From assembly GCF_014650955.1 (NCBI RefSeq), contig NZ_BMVY01000028.1, positions 1-64,000 of the forward strand: DNA of 64,000 bases, written 5' to 3'. Origin of the DNA: Streptomyces tauricus. GTDB lineage: Bacteria; Actinomycetota; Actinomycetes; Streptomycetales; Streptomycetaceae. The position numbers and the translations under genes are program-made. Shown one piece after another: positions 8,698-18,053 of the stretch (the first letter of the stretch is position 1; each line of letters starts with the position of its first letter). Below the pieces are notes generated by a model that saw nothing but the letters and a program-made list of their open reading frames with translations, was not told the origin of the DNA and made no database searches.

Positions 8698-8788
8698 GTG
8701 TAAACAAAAGCTTGTAAACAAAACCTTGTAAACAACTGCATTCGTCTGAAAACGACGAGAGCCCGCGGTCACATGCTCCGCAGGCTCT
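8698..8788 (-). promoter_or_regulatory. Leader/promoter region of the cold-shock gene with three 14-nt repeats and a hairpin
   Basis: Three direct copies of a 14-nt unit with core TGTAAACAA (plus-strand orientation) start at 8698, 8712 and 8726; the core TTGT-AA-ACAA is itself an imperfect inverted repeat. Next to them AGAGCCCGCGG (8758-8768) pairs with CCGCAGGCTCT (8778-8788) with one mismatch and a 9-nt loop; read on the minus strand it is followed by CGTCGTTTTC. Possible roles are a transcription-attenuating hairpin, an RNA thermosensor, or a repressor operator. The structure is seen; the role is inferred. Nothing further is evident from 8789 to 8936. Confidence 0.6.
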
Positions 8789-8936
8789 GTACTGCAAGGG
8801 AAACCAAACTGCAACTTGCGGACGACCTTACCCAGGAGGGCAGCCGAAAGCAATAGAGGGCAAGATCACGTCACCCGGAAGTTTGGCGGGCCCGCCGGAG
8901 GGGCTGACGTAGCGGTATCACTCGGTGTCACAGGGG

Positions 8937-8965
8937 TTGACACGGGAGGCGGAAGCGGTTGCGTA
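8937..8965 (+). promoter_or_regulatory. Weak candidate promoter for mqnA
   Basis: A consensus -35 hexamer TTGACA at 8937-8942 is followed after 17 nt by TGCGTA at 8960-8965, a poor -10. The start codon of mqnA is 57 nt further. A TAGCCT closer to the start codon (about 9010) is an alternative -10. Confidence 0.3.
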
Positions 8966-9021
8966 CCCCACTCGGGCACCCTGGATCCTGCACCGTACCG
9001 CATGGGGGCTAGCCTCGCGAT

Positions 9022-9903
9022 GTGGACAATTCTCCTGAGTCTCCCGAGGGGCGTCCCGACGCCCGCCGCTCACGGCCGCGCGTCGGCCACATCCAGTTCC
9101 TGAACTGCCTGCCCCTCTACTGGGGGCTCGCGAGAACGGGCACGCTGCTCGACTTCGAGCTCACGAAGGACACCCCGGAGAAGCTGAGCGAGCAGCTGGT
9201 ACGGGGTGATCTCGACATCGGGCCCATCACCCTCGTCGAGTTCCTCAAGCACGCCGACGAACTGGTCGCCTTCCCCGACATCGCGGTCGGCTGCGACGGC
9301 CCGGTGATGTCCTGCGTGATCGTCTCCCAGGTCCCGCTTGACCAGCTGGACGGCGCCCGGGTCGCCCTCGGCTCGACCTCGCGTACGTCCGTACGTCTCG
9401 CGCAGCTCCTGCTGTCGGAGCGGTTCGGCGTCGAGCCGTCCTACTACACCTGCCCGCCCGACCTCAGCCTGATGATGCAGGAGGCCGACGCGGCGGTGCT
9501 GATCGGCGACGCCGCCCTGCGCGCCAATCTGCTGGACGGCCCGCGCTACGGCCTCCAGGTGCACGACCTCGGCGCCCTGTGGAAGGAATGGACGGGCCTG
9601 CCCTTCGTCTTCGCGGTCTGGGCCGCCCGCCGCGACTACCTGGAACGCGAGCCGGTCCTCACCCGCAAGGTCCACGAGGCCTTCCTCGCCTCCCGTGACC
9701 TGTCCCTTGAGGAGGTCGGCAAGGTCGCCGAGCAGGCGGCCCGCTGGGAGGCCTTCGACGAGAAGGTCCTGGAGCGCTACTTCACGACGCTCGACTTCCG
9801 CTTCGGCGCGCCGCAGCTTGAGGCGGTCAGGGAGTTCGCCCGCCGGGTGGGTCCGACGACCGGCTTCGCGTCGGACGTGCGGGTCGACCTGCTGGAGCCC
9901 TGA
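9022..9903 (+). CDS. mqnA: Chorismate dehydratase MqnA (futalosine menaquinone pathway)
   Basis: 293-residue periplasmic-binding-fold enzyme that dehydrates chorismate to 3-enolpyruvoyl-benzoate, the first step of the futalosine route to menaquinone. Family features visible are VGHIQFLNCLPLYWGL near residue 21, DLDIGPITLVEFL near residue 64 and LGSTSRTSVRLAQLLL near residue 113. The frame opens with GTG at 9022; a slightly later start is possible because the first ~18 residues are poorly conserved. mqnC lies 38 kb downstream in this window, so the pathway genes are dispersed, as is usual in Streptomyces. Confidence 0.92.
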   Translation: MDNSPESPEGRPDARRSRPRVGHIQFLNCLPLYWGLARTGTLLDFELTKDTPEKLSEQLVRGDLDIGPITLVEFLKHADELVAFPDIAVGCDGPVMSCVIVSQVPLDQLDGARVALGSTSRTSVRLAQLLLSERFGVEPSYYTCPPDLSLMMQEADAAVLIGDAALRANLLDGPRYGLQVHDLGALWKEWTGLPFVFAVWAARRDYLEREPVLTRKVHEAFLASRDLSLEEVGKVAEQAARWEAFDEKVLERYFTTLDFRFGAPQLEAVREFARRVGPTTGFASDVRVDLLEP

Positions 9904-10075
9904 GCTTCCTGGCCCCGAGCTTCCTCGCCCCGGGCCTCCCGGCACCTGAGTCCCTGGGGCGTGCGGCACTACCCTGCTGGAGTGCGTGCGGGCCGTCCGG
10001 GGGACGACCGACCCACGTACACGGGCACGGGTACGGGCATATGGGCACAAGGGCTTACGGGGGAGGTGCGGGCGC

Positions 10076-12067
10076 ATGCGGCCACTCGATGTCGATGAAC
10101 CCACGGTCGTGGGGCCCTACCGGCTGCTCGGCCGGCTCGGCTCCGGCGGGATGGGCCGCGTCTACCTGGGCCGCAGCGCGGGCGGCCGTACCGTCGCGGT
10201 CAAGATCGTGCACCCGCACTTCGCGCTCGACGAGGAGTTCCGCGCCCGGTTCCGCCGCGAGGTGGAGGCGGCGCGGCGGGTGGGCGGCGCGTACACGGCC
10301 CCGGTCCTCGACGCCGACCCGGACGCCCGGGTCCCGTGGGTGGCGACCGGCTACGCCGCCGGCCCCACGCTGACCGCGGCGGTCACCGACTCCGGCACCC
10401 TCGCGGAACACTCCGTACGCGTCCTGGGCGCCGGTCTCGCCGAGGCGCTGACCGCCGTGCACGGCCTGGGCCTGGTCCACCGGGACGTCAAGCCGTCGAA
10501 CGTGCTGCTGACGCTCGACGGACCCCTGCTCATCGACTTCGGCATCGCCCGCGCGACCGACGGCACGGCGTCCCTCACCTCGACGGGTGTCTCCGTCGGC
10601 TCGCCCGGCTACATGGCGCCCGAGCAGATCCTCGGCAAGGGCGTCACCGGCGCGGCCGACGTCTTCTCGCTCGGCGCGGTACTGGCGTACGCGGCGACGG
10701 GCTCGTCCCCGTTCCCCGGTGACTCCTCGGCCGCCCTGCTCTACAAGGTGGTCCACGAGGAGCCCGAACTGGGCTCGCTCTCCGGCGGGTTGCGGGAGGT
10801 GGTGGCCGGGTGCCTCGCCAAGGACCCGTCCGCGCGCCCGTCCCCGGCGGCCCTCGCGACCGCACTGGCCCCGGAGGGCGCGGCACGGCTGGTGGCGGCG
10901 GGCTGGCTGCCGGGCCCCCTGGTGGAACAGGTCAGCCGCAGCGCCGTACGGCTGCTGAACCTGGAGGTCGCGGACGGGGCGGCGGAGGCGGCGCCGTCGG
11001 GGGTGGTGGGGTTCAGCAGCGCTTCGGTGGGAAGCGAGACGGGTCCGTCAGGTGACGGCCCCTCGGAAGGCAGCCGTTCCGGTGACAGCCTCTCGGCGGG
11101 GGGCCGTTCGGAGGGGAGCCCTGCGGGGGCGAGTCCTGCGGAGGGGAGCCCTGCGGGGACGAGTCCTGCGGAGGGGAGCCCTGCGGGCACGAGTCCTTCG
11201 GTGGGGGAGGGGGTGCCCGGGGTCTTCGGTCCGCCTGACCCCTCCTACGCGTCCTACTCCCCGTACTCGCCCTACGCTCCCGGCGCCCGCAACGGGCCGC
11301 ACACGCCGTACTCCGGCGCCCCCGCGCCCGCGTACGTACCGGAACCACGGGACGCCGACGGTCCGCCCGCTCAGGGTTCGCCCTCGGACGGTCCCTCCTC
11401 CGGTGGTTCGCCTTCCGACGGTCCGCCTGCCGTGGGGAAGGTGTCCGTCAGTGTGGCCGCGACCTCCGTGCCGGGTGCCGGCGGCCGTGGCCGCAAGCTG
11501 AGCTGCACGGTCGCCCTCGCGGTGGCCGGGGCGCTGGCGGCGGTGACGTTCGGCTCGGTGTTCGTGTTCGACCTGCTGCCGGGTACCGGCTCGGACGACG
11601 ACAACGACTCGGGGTCCGCAGCCCGACCGCCCGCGTCCAGCGCCGGCCCCTCGACCGGGAGCAGCGCGACCCCCAGCGCCGACCCGAGCACCGGCCCCAC
11701 CGGCGGTGCGGACAGTGCGGTGCCCGCGTCGTACCTCGGCACCTGGGAGGGCGACGGCTTCGCCCTCGACGGCAAACTCCCCATGGGAACCTTCCGAGTG
11801 ACGGTCGGTCAGGCGGAGGCGGGCGAGCGGCTCGGCACGTTCCGCCAGACCGACCTCATCGGCGGTACCTGCGACACCGACCTCTACCTCAAGAAGGTGA
11901 CGGCCGGACAGCTGATCGCCACGAGCGTGGCCAAGCCGTCCACCACGTCCGAGTGCACGACGGGCCGTCACGAGGTCCGCCTGGTCCCGGTCGGCGACGA
12001 CCTGCGCTACGAGACGGACAACGCGAAGGCGGGCGATCCGGTGGCCCGGATGTCGAAGGTCGGATAG
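10076..12067 (+). CDS. Receptor-type serine/threonine protein kinase
   Basis: 663-residue Hanks-type kinase. The kinase domain spans about residues 14-270: GSGGMGRVYLG glycine loop, ATP lysine in VAVKIV (K43), catalytic HRDVKPSN, DFGIAR and GSPGYMAPEQ. A Ser/Pro/Gly-rich juxtamembrane linker follows, including a 30-bp triplicated repeat, then one membrane helix (about 478-500) and an extracytoplasmic domain with two Cys (GGTCDTDLYL, SECTTG) resembling a small beta-barrel sensor. ATG 10076 is preceded by GGGGGAGG. It lies 0.9 kb before an EccC-type ATPase with an FHA-like domain, so phospho-threonine signalling to that ATPase is a reasonable inference. Confidence 0.9.
   Translation: MRPLDVDEPTVVGPYRLLGRLGSGGMGRVYLGRSAGGRTVAVKIVHPHFALDEEFRARFRREVEAARRVGGAYTAPVLDADPDARVPWVATGYAAGPTLTAAVTDSGTLAEHSVRVLGAGLAEALTAVHGLGLVHRDVKPSNVLLTLDGPLLIDFGIARATDGTASLTSTGVSVGSPGYMAPEQILGKGVTGAADVFSLGAVLAYAATGSSPFPGDSSAALLYKVVHEEPELGSLSGGLREVVAGCLAKDPSARPSPAALATALAPEGAARLVAAGWLPGPLVEQVSRSAVRLLNLEVADGAAEAAPSGVVGFSSASVGSETGPSGDGPSEGSRSGDSLSAGGRSEGSPAGASPAEGSPAGTSPAEGSPAGTSPSVGEGVPGVFGPPDPSYASYSPYSPYAPGARNGPHTPYSGAPAPAYVPEPRDADGPPAQGSPSDGPSSGGSPSDGPPAVGKVSVSVAATSVPGAGGRGRKLSCTVALAVAGALAAVTFGSVFVFDLLPGTGSDDDNDSGSAARPPASSAGPSTGSSATPSADPSTGPTGGADSAVPASYLGTWEGDGFALDGKLPMGTFRVTVGQAEAGERLGTFRQTDLIGGTCDTDLYLKKVTAGQLIATSVAKPSTTSECTTGRHEVRLVPVGDDLRYETDNAKAGDPVARMSKVG
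11111..11200 (+). repeat. Three 30-bp tandem repeats inside the kinase linker
   Basis: Three consecutive 30-nt units starting at 11111, 11141 and 11171 encode the decapeptide EGSPAGTSPA with few changes. The period keeps the reading frame, so copy-number change would lengthen the cytoplasmic linker without breaking the gene. Confidence 0.85.
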
Positions 12068-12170
12068 CGCGCGGCACGGGGCCGACCGACCGCCCGTCCC
12101 CGCCTCCCCGCCCACCCCGTCGATCACTACTGTGTCTGCGATAGCGAACGTCAACGGGGAAGGCTCGACC

Positions 12171-12333
12171 ATGCAGACACTGCGGCCCGACGACCCAAGG
12201 GAGTTGGGCAGCTACCGGCTGCTGGGGAGGCAACGGCAACAAGGATCCGGGAGAACCGTGGCAGATCACGATCTCCGCAAACCGGCTGCCGGCCACGCAT
12301 GGGTATGAGGTCTATGCGCTGCCGGCGGTATGA
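12171..12333 (+). pseudogene. Deletion scar of a second Ser/Thr kinase gene
   Basis: ATG 12171 opens with LRPDDPRELGSYRLLGR, the typical N-terminus of a Streptomyces Hanks-type kinase, but the kinase core is missing: after about 20 residues the reading shifts and the frame stops at 12308. In another frame the same stretch (about 12230-12333) encodes PWQITISANRLPA and HGYEVYALPAV before a stop, which looks like the C-terminal end of a beta-propeller kinase. The simplest reading is an internal deletion that fused the first ~60 nt to the last ~100 nt. The rest of 12068-12414 holds nothing I can name. Confidence 0.6.
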
Positions 12334-12414
12334 GGGACACCAGACAGTTCGTGCCCTCCGGGCGGTCCTGGAGTACAGGCAGCCCCGGAGGACCGGCGAA
12401 CCCGAGCGATTGCG

Positions 12415-12873
12415 ATGAGCATGTCCGCAGATGCGACGTCAGCGTACGAGGTCCAGTACACCTGGACGCCTTTTCAGCTTCTCAGCGGCGCGTGGGCGAA
12501 GCGACTCGTCGCGTTCCGCGTCGATGAGAGAGGAGTGACCCTGGGGGGCGCGCCCGCCCGATACGCGAGCCAGACCGCCTTCGTCCCCTGGGGAGATGTC
12601 GAGGCGGTGGTGCTGTGGCAGCAGGAGACCTCCGCGCCGACGCCGATGCGTTACGTGGGCCTTCGGCGCCGAGCGGGCGCGCCCGCGCTGCCGGGTCCCA
12701 ACTCCGCGCTGACGCGGGAGCAGACCGGCCGACTGGCGGGCCATGTCGATCACGAGGTCTTCCTGGCGAGCAGGCACATCAACCTGTGGACCCTCGACCG
12801 CGAGCGCCTGGCCCAGGCCCTGCGCACGTTCGCTCCGACGGTCGCCGTGGAGGAGAACGGGCGTCCGGGCTAG
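12415..12873 (+). CDS. Hypothetical protein
   Basis: 152-residue soluble protein, function not recognised. It begins with an aromatic segment (YTWTPFQLLSGAW), then a beta-rich region (FVPWGDVEAVVLWQQE and RYVGLRRRAG) and a helical end. The alternation of strands followed by one C-terminal helix could fit a PH-like fold, which is a guess. The gene sits between the kinase scar and the EccC-type gene on the same strand, 119 nt before it. Two ATG codons (12415 and 12421) are possible; no good ribosome-binding site is close. Confidence 0.65.
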   Translation: MSMSADATSAYEVQYTWTPFQLLSGAWAKRLVAFRVDERGVTLGGAPARYASQTAFVPWGDVEAVVLWQQETSAPTPMRYVGLRRRAGAPALPGPNSALTREQTGRLAGHVDHEVFLASRHINLWTLDRERLAQALRTFAPTVAVEENGRPG

Positions 12874-12992
12874 GCCTCCCCGGAATGTGCACAGGCGAAG
12901 CACCCGAACAGCTGACCGGTGCGAGCTAGGCTCTGGACTGCGTATTTTCAGATCATGACCTGAAGGATCCTAAGGGGAGGGGACACGTCCTG

Positions 12993-15900
12993 ATGCGAGT
13001 GCGGGCGACCGTGGTCCGGGAGGGAGTCGCACCACAGGACGCGGTCATCAACGTCGACGACGGTACGACCGCGGCCGAAGTCGCTGCGGCGGTGGAACGG
13101 CTCCAGACGCGGGGCGGCCCCGCGTCGTTCGCGGCTCAAGGGGTGGTGACACCTCTCCCTGGTCAGGCCCCCTCGTGGCAGCGGGCCGCCGTCGCGGCCG
13201 GGCTGTGGGTGGACGGCAGGCTGTGTGCGCCCGAGGCGAAGATCGGCAGCGCGCTGAGGGACGGCGTGCGCCTCACCACCGACCCGTCCGTCGGACCCTT
13301 CATGGTCAACGGCGAACCCATCGGCAGGTATGAGGTCACCGTCAGCGGTGGTGCCGGGGCCGGCCGGGTGGCCCGGCTCTCCGCCGGGGTCAGCACGATC
13401 GGCTCCGCGCCCACTGCCACGCTCTCCGTCGAGGACCCCTATCTGGCGCAGACGGCGGCGAGAGTGACCGTCGACGTCAAGGGACGCGTGGAGATCGCTC
13501 CCCTCGGCGGCGCCGAACTCGTCCTGGACGACGAGCCGGTGGCCGCTCCCCGGGAATGGCAGCCCGGTGTCCTGCTGAAGTCCGGCGAATCACTGTTCAG
13601 CCTCTCCGAGGTCGGCGAGCCCGATGCCCACCTCTCACCCGCGGGAGCGGGCGGTCTCGCCTACAACCGACCGCCGCGCCTGACCTCGCCCAGAGCCAAT
13701 CCACGACTTGTGGTTCCCGCGCCGCCGAAGAAGGACGAGGCACAGCGGTTCCAGCTCATCTCGGCGATCCTCCCCCTCTTCTTCGGGGTGGGCATGTACT
13801 TCGTCACCAAGATGATCTACATGCTCCTGTTCTGCCTGCTGTCGCCCCTGATGATCTTCGGCCAGTGGGTCAGCGACCGGCGTCACGGCAAGAAGAAGTA
13901 CCGGGCCGCCATGAAGGAGTACCGGAAGGCCAAGGCCGAACACGAGGCCGAGGTCGAGCGGCTGAGCGAACTGGACCAGCGCCGCAGGCGTGAGGCCTAC
14001 CCGGATCCGGGCCAGCTCCTGCTGTTCGCCACCGGCCCCCGGCGGCGCCTGTGGGAACGGCGGATCACCGACCCGGACGCGATGCACCTGAGGGTCGGCT
14101 TCAGCGATCTCCGTGCGGAGATCGACATCGCCAACGCCCGCAACGCCGGCTCGGACGCCGAGGATCCGGAGCCTCCGGTGGTGACCAACGTGCCGCTGAC
14201 CCTGCCTTTCGCGGAGCTGGGCGTGGTCGGCATCGCGGGGGACAGGACGCGGGCGGTGGCCAGCGCGCGTTGGATGACCGCTCAGGCGGCCGTCCTGCAC
14301 AGCCCCCGCGACCTCTCCCTGGTGGTGCTCTCCTCGGCGGCGGACGCGGCGCAGAACTGGAGCTGGGCGCAGTGGCTGCCGCACACGAGCCCGCAGCAGG
14401 GCCAGAACTGCGTCGCCCTGATGGGTACGGACGCGGAGTCCATCTCGCGCCGGGTCACCGAACTCCTCGCGGAACTCACCAGACGGCAGGCGGTCGCCAA
14501 GGAGAACGGCGGCCTGAACGTCCTGCGTCCCGACGCGCAGGTGCTGCTCGTTCTCGACGGCGCCCGGCTGCTGCGCAGGGTGCCCGGTGTTCCCCAGCTG
14601 CTCCAGGAGGGGCCGGCGCACGGGATCTTCGCGCTCTGCGTGGACGAGGACGAACGGCTGCTGCCGGAGGAGTGCCGCACCGCGATCTGCTGGACCCTGG
14701 AGTCGGCCACCCGGGTCCACCTCCGGGGGTACGGATACGAGGCCGCCGGTGACGTACTGGCGGATCAGGTCTCCATCGCCTGGTGCGAACGCATGGCCCG
14801 CGCTCTCGCACCCGTCGTGGACGTGAGCCGGGACGACGCCGACAGCGCACTGCCCACGGCCGCCCGGCTGCTCGACCTGCTGGAGATGCCCAACCCCACA
14901 GGCGCCGACATCGCCTCGATCTGGCAGCGCGGCGGGGCGACGACAGCGGCACCGATCGGGCTGGCCGCCGACGGACCCTTCGTCCTGGACATCCGGCGGG
15001 ACGGACCGCACGCACTGATCGCCGGCACGACCGGCGCCGGTAAGTCGGAGCTGCTGCAGACCATCATCGCCTCGCTGGCCGTGGGCAACACCCCGGACGC
15101 CCTCAACTTCGTCCTCATCGACTACAAGGGCGGCAGCGCATTCCAGGACTGCGCCCGACTGCCGCACACCGTCGGCATGGTGAGCGACCTCGACGCCCAT
15201 CTGACGGAGCGCGCACTCGCCTCGCTGGCGGCGGAACTCAGACGCCGTGAGGAGATCCTCTTCCACGCCGAGACCAAGGACATCGAGGACTACAACGACG
15301 CCCGCAGGCTGCGGTCCGACCTTGAACCCATGCCGCGGCTCATGCTGGTCATCGACGAGTTCGCCTCACTGGTCGCGGAGCTCCCCGACTTCATCGCGGG
15401 CCTGGTGGACATCGCGCGGCGGGGCCGGTCACTCGGCGTGCACCTCCTGCTCGCCACCCAGCGCCCGGCGGGTGTGGTCAGCCAGGACATCCGGGCCAAC
15501 ACCAACCTGCGTATCGCGCTGCGCGTCACCAACGGCGAGGAGTCACGCGACGTCATCGACGCCCCCGACTCGGGCAACATCTCGAAGGCCACGCCGGGCC
15601 GCTGCTACGTACGGTCCGGCGCCCAGTCGCTCATCGGTGTCCAGTCCGCGCGTATCGGCGGACGGCGGCCGGGCCACGACACGGCACCCCAGGTCACGTT
15701 GAACTTCCTGGACTGGGTGGCCTACGGGCATCCACCGCCGCGAGCCGCACAGGCGGACGGCGACGACGGCACGATGGTGACGGACCTGGCCGTGCTGGTG
15801 GAGGCCATCAGCGCGGGGGCCCGGCAACTCGGCTGCGCGCAACCCCGCAGCCCGTGGCTGCCGCCGATTCCCGCGCAGGTACTGACATCCGAGCTGCCCG

Positions 15901-17447
15901 CTCCGCCCGAGGCCGGCCCCGGCGCCGACACGGTCCGTCCGGTGGCCTTCGGGCTCACCGACCTGCCGGCCCAGCAGGCGCGCGAGGCACTCGCGCTCGA
16001 CCTGGCCGACGGGGAGCACCTGATGATCGCGGGCGGTCCGCGCTCCGGACGGTCGACCGCCCTGCGGACCGTCGCGGGGGCACTCGCGCAGAACTGCGCG
16101 CCGAGCGACGTCCACATCTACGGAATCGACTGCGGAGCCAACGCGCTGCTCCCGCTGACCAGCCTCCCGCACTGCGGCGCGGTCGTCACCCGTGACCAGA
16201 CGGCGCGGGTCGACCGGCTGCTGGGACGCCTGCTCGACGAGGTCACGCGACGACAGATGTTCCTCGCGGAGAAGGGCCAGTCGAGTGCGGCCGAGCAGCG
16301 CGCCGCCGCCGGCCCCGAGGACCGTCTGCCGTGGATGGTCGTCCTGATCGACGGGTGGGACGCCTTCCGGCTGGCGTTCGAGAACTACGACTACGGACGG
16401 CTCGTCGAAGCGGCGAAGCGGCTGTTCCGCGAGGGCGCCGCCGTCGGCGTCAAGGTGGTCCTCGCCACCGACCGGAGCGGCCTGATGGGAGAGATCTCCA
16501 GCTCCTTCGCCGAACGGCTCGTGCTGCGGCTCGCCGACCCGCAGGACTACTCGTTCGCGGGCATCACGCCGAAGGACGTACCCAAGGAGGTGCCGTCCGG
16601 CAGGGCCCTCAAGGGGACCGACGACGGGGTGCAGGAGAGCCAGATCGCGCTGCTCGCGGAGAACCCGAGCGGACAGGCGCAGGTGGCGGCACTGCAGGAG
16701 ATCGCCCGGGTGGCCGCGCAGACCTGGGCGCGCCCGGCCCAGCACCAGAGGCCCATCCGGGTCGACGTACTGCCGGCGCGGCTCAAGGCGTCCGAAGCCA
16801 TGGCGTTGCAGCCCGACTTCGTTCCGCCGTCGGACCTGTGGGCCCTCTTCGCGGCCGGCGGGGACGAACTCTCGCCGCTCGGGATGGACTTGGAGGAGGC
16901 GGGGCCCGGCTTCGTCATCTCGGGTCCGCCGAAGTCCGGGCGCTCCAGCACCCTGGTGGTGGCGGCGATGTCCCTGCTGAGCCGGGGCACCGAGGTCGTC
17001 CTGATCACCCCCAGGCGCTCACCCCTGCGGGACCTGGCCTCGGAGCCCGGCGTCCTCGGAACGCTCGACAGCGAGGGTTCGGCGGACGATTTGCAGGCGC
17101 TCACGGGCAGTGCGCGGGGGCCATACGTCATCCTGGTGGACGACGCCGAGTTGATCTACGACACCCCGCTCGACGAGGCCCTTGAGGAGGAACTGCGCCG
17201 CGGCATGGACGGCGGTCTCGGCCTGATCATGGCAGGCGCGGTCGACACGCTGTCCTCCCAATACCGCGGTTCCGTGGTGCAGGCACGGCGTTCGCGCAAC
17301 GGCCTGCTGCTCTCTCCGCAGGGCACGGCGGACGGCGAGATGTTCAACACCCGCGTCTCGTCGAACAGCGGCGGCGGCCCGACCGGGCGTGGACTGTTCG
17401 TCCGGAGCGGGGAGGCCATGCCGGCGCAGGCGGTGCTGCCGGGCTGA
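12993..17447 (+). CDS. eccC: Type VII secretion FtsK/SpoIIIE ATPase, FHA-containing EccC type
   Basis: 1484-residue membrane ATPase expected to drive export of WXG100 proteins. The N-terminal ~190 residues include a ubiquitin-like start and an FHA-like segment (VSTIGSAPTATLSV); two membrane helices lie at about 254-300 (FQLISAILPLFFGVG, MIYMLLFCLLSPLMIF). Three ATPase domains follow: D1 near residue 679 with an intact Walker A (GTTGAGKS) and Walker B (LMLVIDEF); D2 near 1012 (GGPRSGRS) has Arg for the Walker lysine; D3 near 1309 is GPPKSGRS. Only D1 is canonical, as is common for EccC. It is the only EccC here and no EccB, EccD, EccE or mycosin gene is present. Confidence 0.92.
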   Translation: MRVRATVVREGVAPQDAVINVDDGTTAAEVAAAVERLQTRGGPASFAAQGVVTPLPGQAPSWQRAAVAAGLWVDGRLCAPEAKIGSALRDGVRLTTDPSVGPFMVNGEPIGRYEVTVSGGAGAGRVARLSAGVSTIGSAPTATLSVEDPYLAQTAARVTVDVKGRVEIAPLGGAELVLDDEPVAAPREWQPGVLLKSGESLFSLSEVGEPDAHLSPAGAGGLAYNRPPRLTSPRANPRLVVPAPPKKDEAQRFQLISAILPLFFGVGMYFVTKMIYMLLFCLLSPLMIFGQWVSDRRHGKKKYRAAMKEYRKAKAEHEAEVERLSELDQRRRREAYPDPGQLLLFATGPRRRLWERRITDPDAMHLRVGFSDLRAEIDIANARNAGSDAEDPEPPVVTNVPLTLPFAELGVVGIAGDRTRAVASARWMTAQAAVLHSPRDLSLVVLSSAADAAQNWSWAQWLPHTSPQQGQNCVALMGTDAESISRRVTELLAELTRRQAVAKENGGLNVLRPDAQVLLVLDGARLLRRVPGVPQLLQEGPAHGIFALCVDEDERLLPEECRTAICWTLESATRVHLRGYGYEAAGDVLADQVSIAWCERMARALAPVVDVSRDDADSALPTAARLLDLLEMPNPTGADIASIWQRGGATTAAPIGLAADGPFVLDIRRDGPHALIAGTTGAGKSELLQTIIASLAVGNTPDALNFVLIDYKGGSAFQDCARLPHTVGMVSDLDAHLTERALASLAAELRRREEILFHAETKDIEDYNDARRLRSDLEPMPRLMLVIDEFASLVAELPDFIAGLVDIARRGRSLGVHLLLATQRPAGVVSQDIRANTNLRIALRVTNGEESRDVIDAPDSGNISKATPGRCYVRSGAQSLIGVQSARIGGRRPGHDTAPQVTLNFLDWVAYGHPPPRAAQADGDDGTMVTDLAVLVEAISAGARQLGCAQPRSPWLPPIPAQVLTSELPAPPEAGPGADTVRPVAFGLTDLPAQQAREALALDLADGEHLMIAGGPRSGRSTALRTVAGALAQNCAPSDVHIYGIDCGANALLPLTSLPHCGAVVTRDQTARVDRLLGRLLDEVTRRQMFLAEKGQSSAAEQRAAAGPEDRLPWMVVLIDGWDAFRLAFENYDYGRLVEAAKRLFREGAAVGVKVVLATDRSGLMGEISSSFAERLVLRLADPQDYSFAGITPKDVPKEVPSGRALKGTDDGVQESQIALLAENPSGQAQVAALQEIARVAAQTWARPAQHQRPIRVDVLPARLKASEAMALQPDFVPPSDLWALFAAGGDELSPLGMDLEEAGPGFVISGPPKSGRSSTLVVAAMSLLSRGTEVVLITPRRSPLRDLASEPGVLGTLDSEGSADDLQALTGSARGPYVILVDDAELIYDTPLDEALEEELRRGMDGGLGLIMAGAVDTLSSQYRGSVVQARRSRNGLLLSPQGTADGEMFNTRVSSNSGGGPTGRGLFVRSGEAMPAQAVLPG

Positions 17448-17460
17448 CGGCCGACGGTCA

Positions 17461-17506
17461 ACGCATGCGGGCCGGGCCACCTGTGGGTGGCCCGGCCCGC
17501 ATGCGT
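17461..17506. terminator. Perfect 21-bp hairpin terminator after eccC
   Basis: Positions 17461-17481 are exactly complementary to 17486-17506 with a TGTG loop. It begins 13 nt after the eccC stop codon and lies between convergent genes. It is followed to about 17560 by a low-complexity run of GCTGTG-type units with no T-tract. Confidence 0.85.
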
Positions 17507-17598
17507 GTACTGAGCTGTGTCGCGCTGTGCTGTATTGCGCTGAGCTGTGCTGTGCTCGATGTGGGGTCGACTCCCCCTCATCAACGACTTTCGCTCAA

Positions 17599-17865
17599 CT
17601 AGTCGTTGATGGTGTCGTTCGCCTGGGCGGCGTCGCTGGTCTCCTTGCGGGCATTCTCAAGAGACGTGACAAAGTTCTGCAGCTGCGGCTTGAGCTTGTC
17701 CCATTCCTCCCGGAATCGGTTGGCTCGGCCGCCCTTCCAGAACTCTTCACTGTGACTCGTGCCCGTCGAGATGGCACGAATCAGGTCGTCGAGGTTGCCG
17801 TGCTGAGTCTTGAAGGTGGTGGAAAGACTCCGGAGTCGTGTGGTATCTGCGCCCTTTAGCGTCAT
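17599..17865 (-). CDS. WXG100 family protein
   Basis: 88-residue helical-hairpin protein typical of ESAT-6-like type VII substrates. The W-x-G turn is WKG at residues 43-45 (SEEFWKGGRANRFREEW), with amphipathic helices on both sides and no signal peptide. It is transcribed toward the eccC terminator and divergently from a second WxG gene at 18054. The closest relative in the window is the 88-residue protein at 22779 (shared G-x-A-x-R-F-R-x-E-W). Likely exported as a dimer by the neighbouring EccC; this is inferred from family and context. Confidence 0.88.
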   Translation of the reverse strand: MTLKGADTTRLRSLSTTFKTQHGNLDDLIRAISTGTSHSEEFWKGGRANRFREEWDKLKPQLQNFVTSLENARKETSDAAQANDTIND

Positions 17866-18053
17866 GACTGCCTCCCCGTGTATCGATAGCCAGACGAACC
17901 TTCCGTCCGCCGGACCCGATGCTATCGCAATGGGTGTAGCCGCGTCATCGGCTCAAGGCTCCTTGCTCGCGGTACCGGAAGCTCCTTATTGTTGGTTCCC
18001 TGTAGACGGCAAATATTTCCGAACTGCAACGTGATGCCGCACTGGAGGCGCAA

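Noticed and set aside
13635..15266. Minus-strand frame of 543 codons within the EccC gene
   Set aside because: Antisense shadow; the plus-strand frame has all ATPase motifs.
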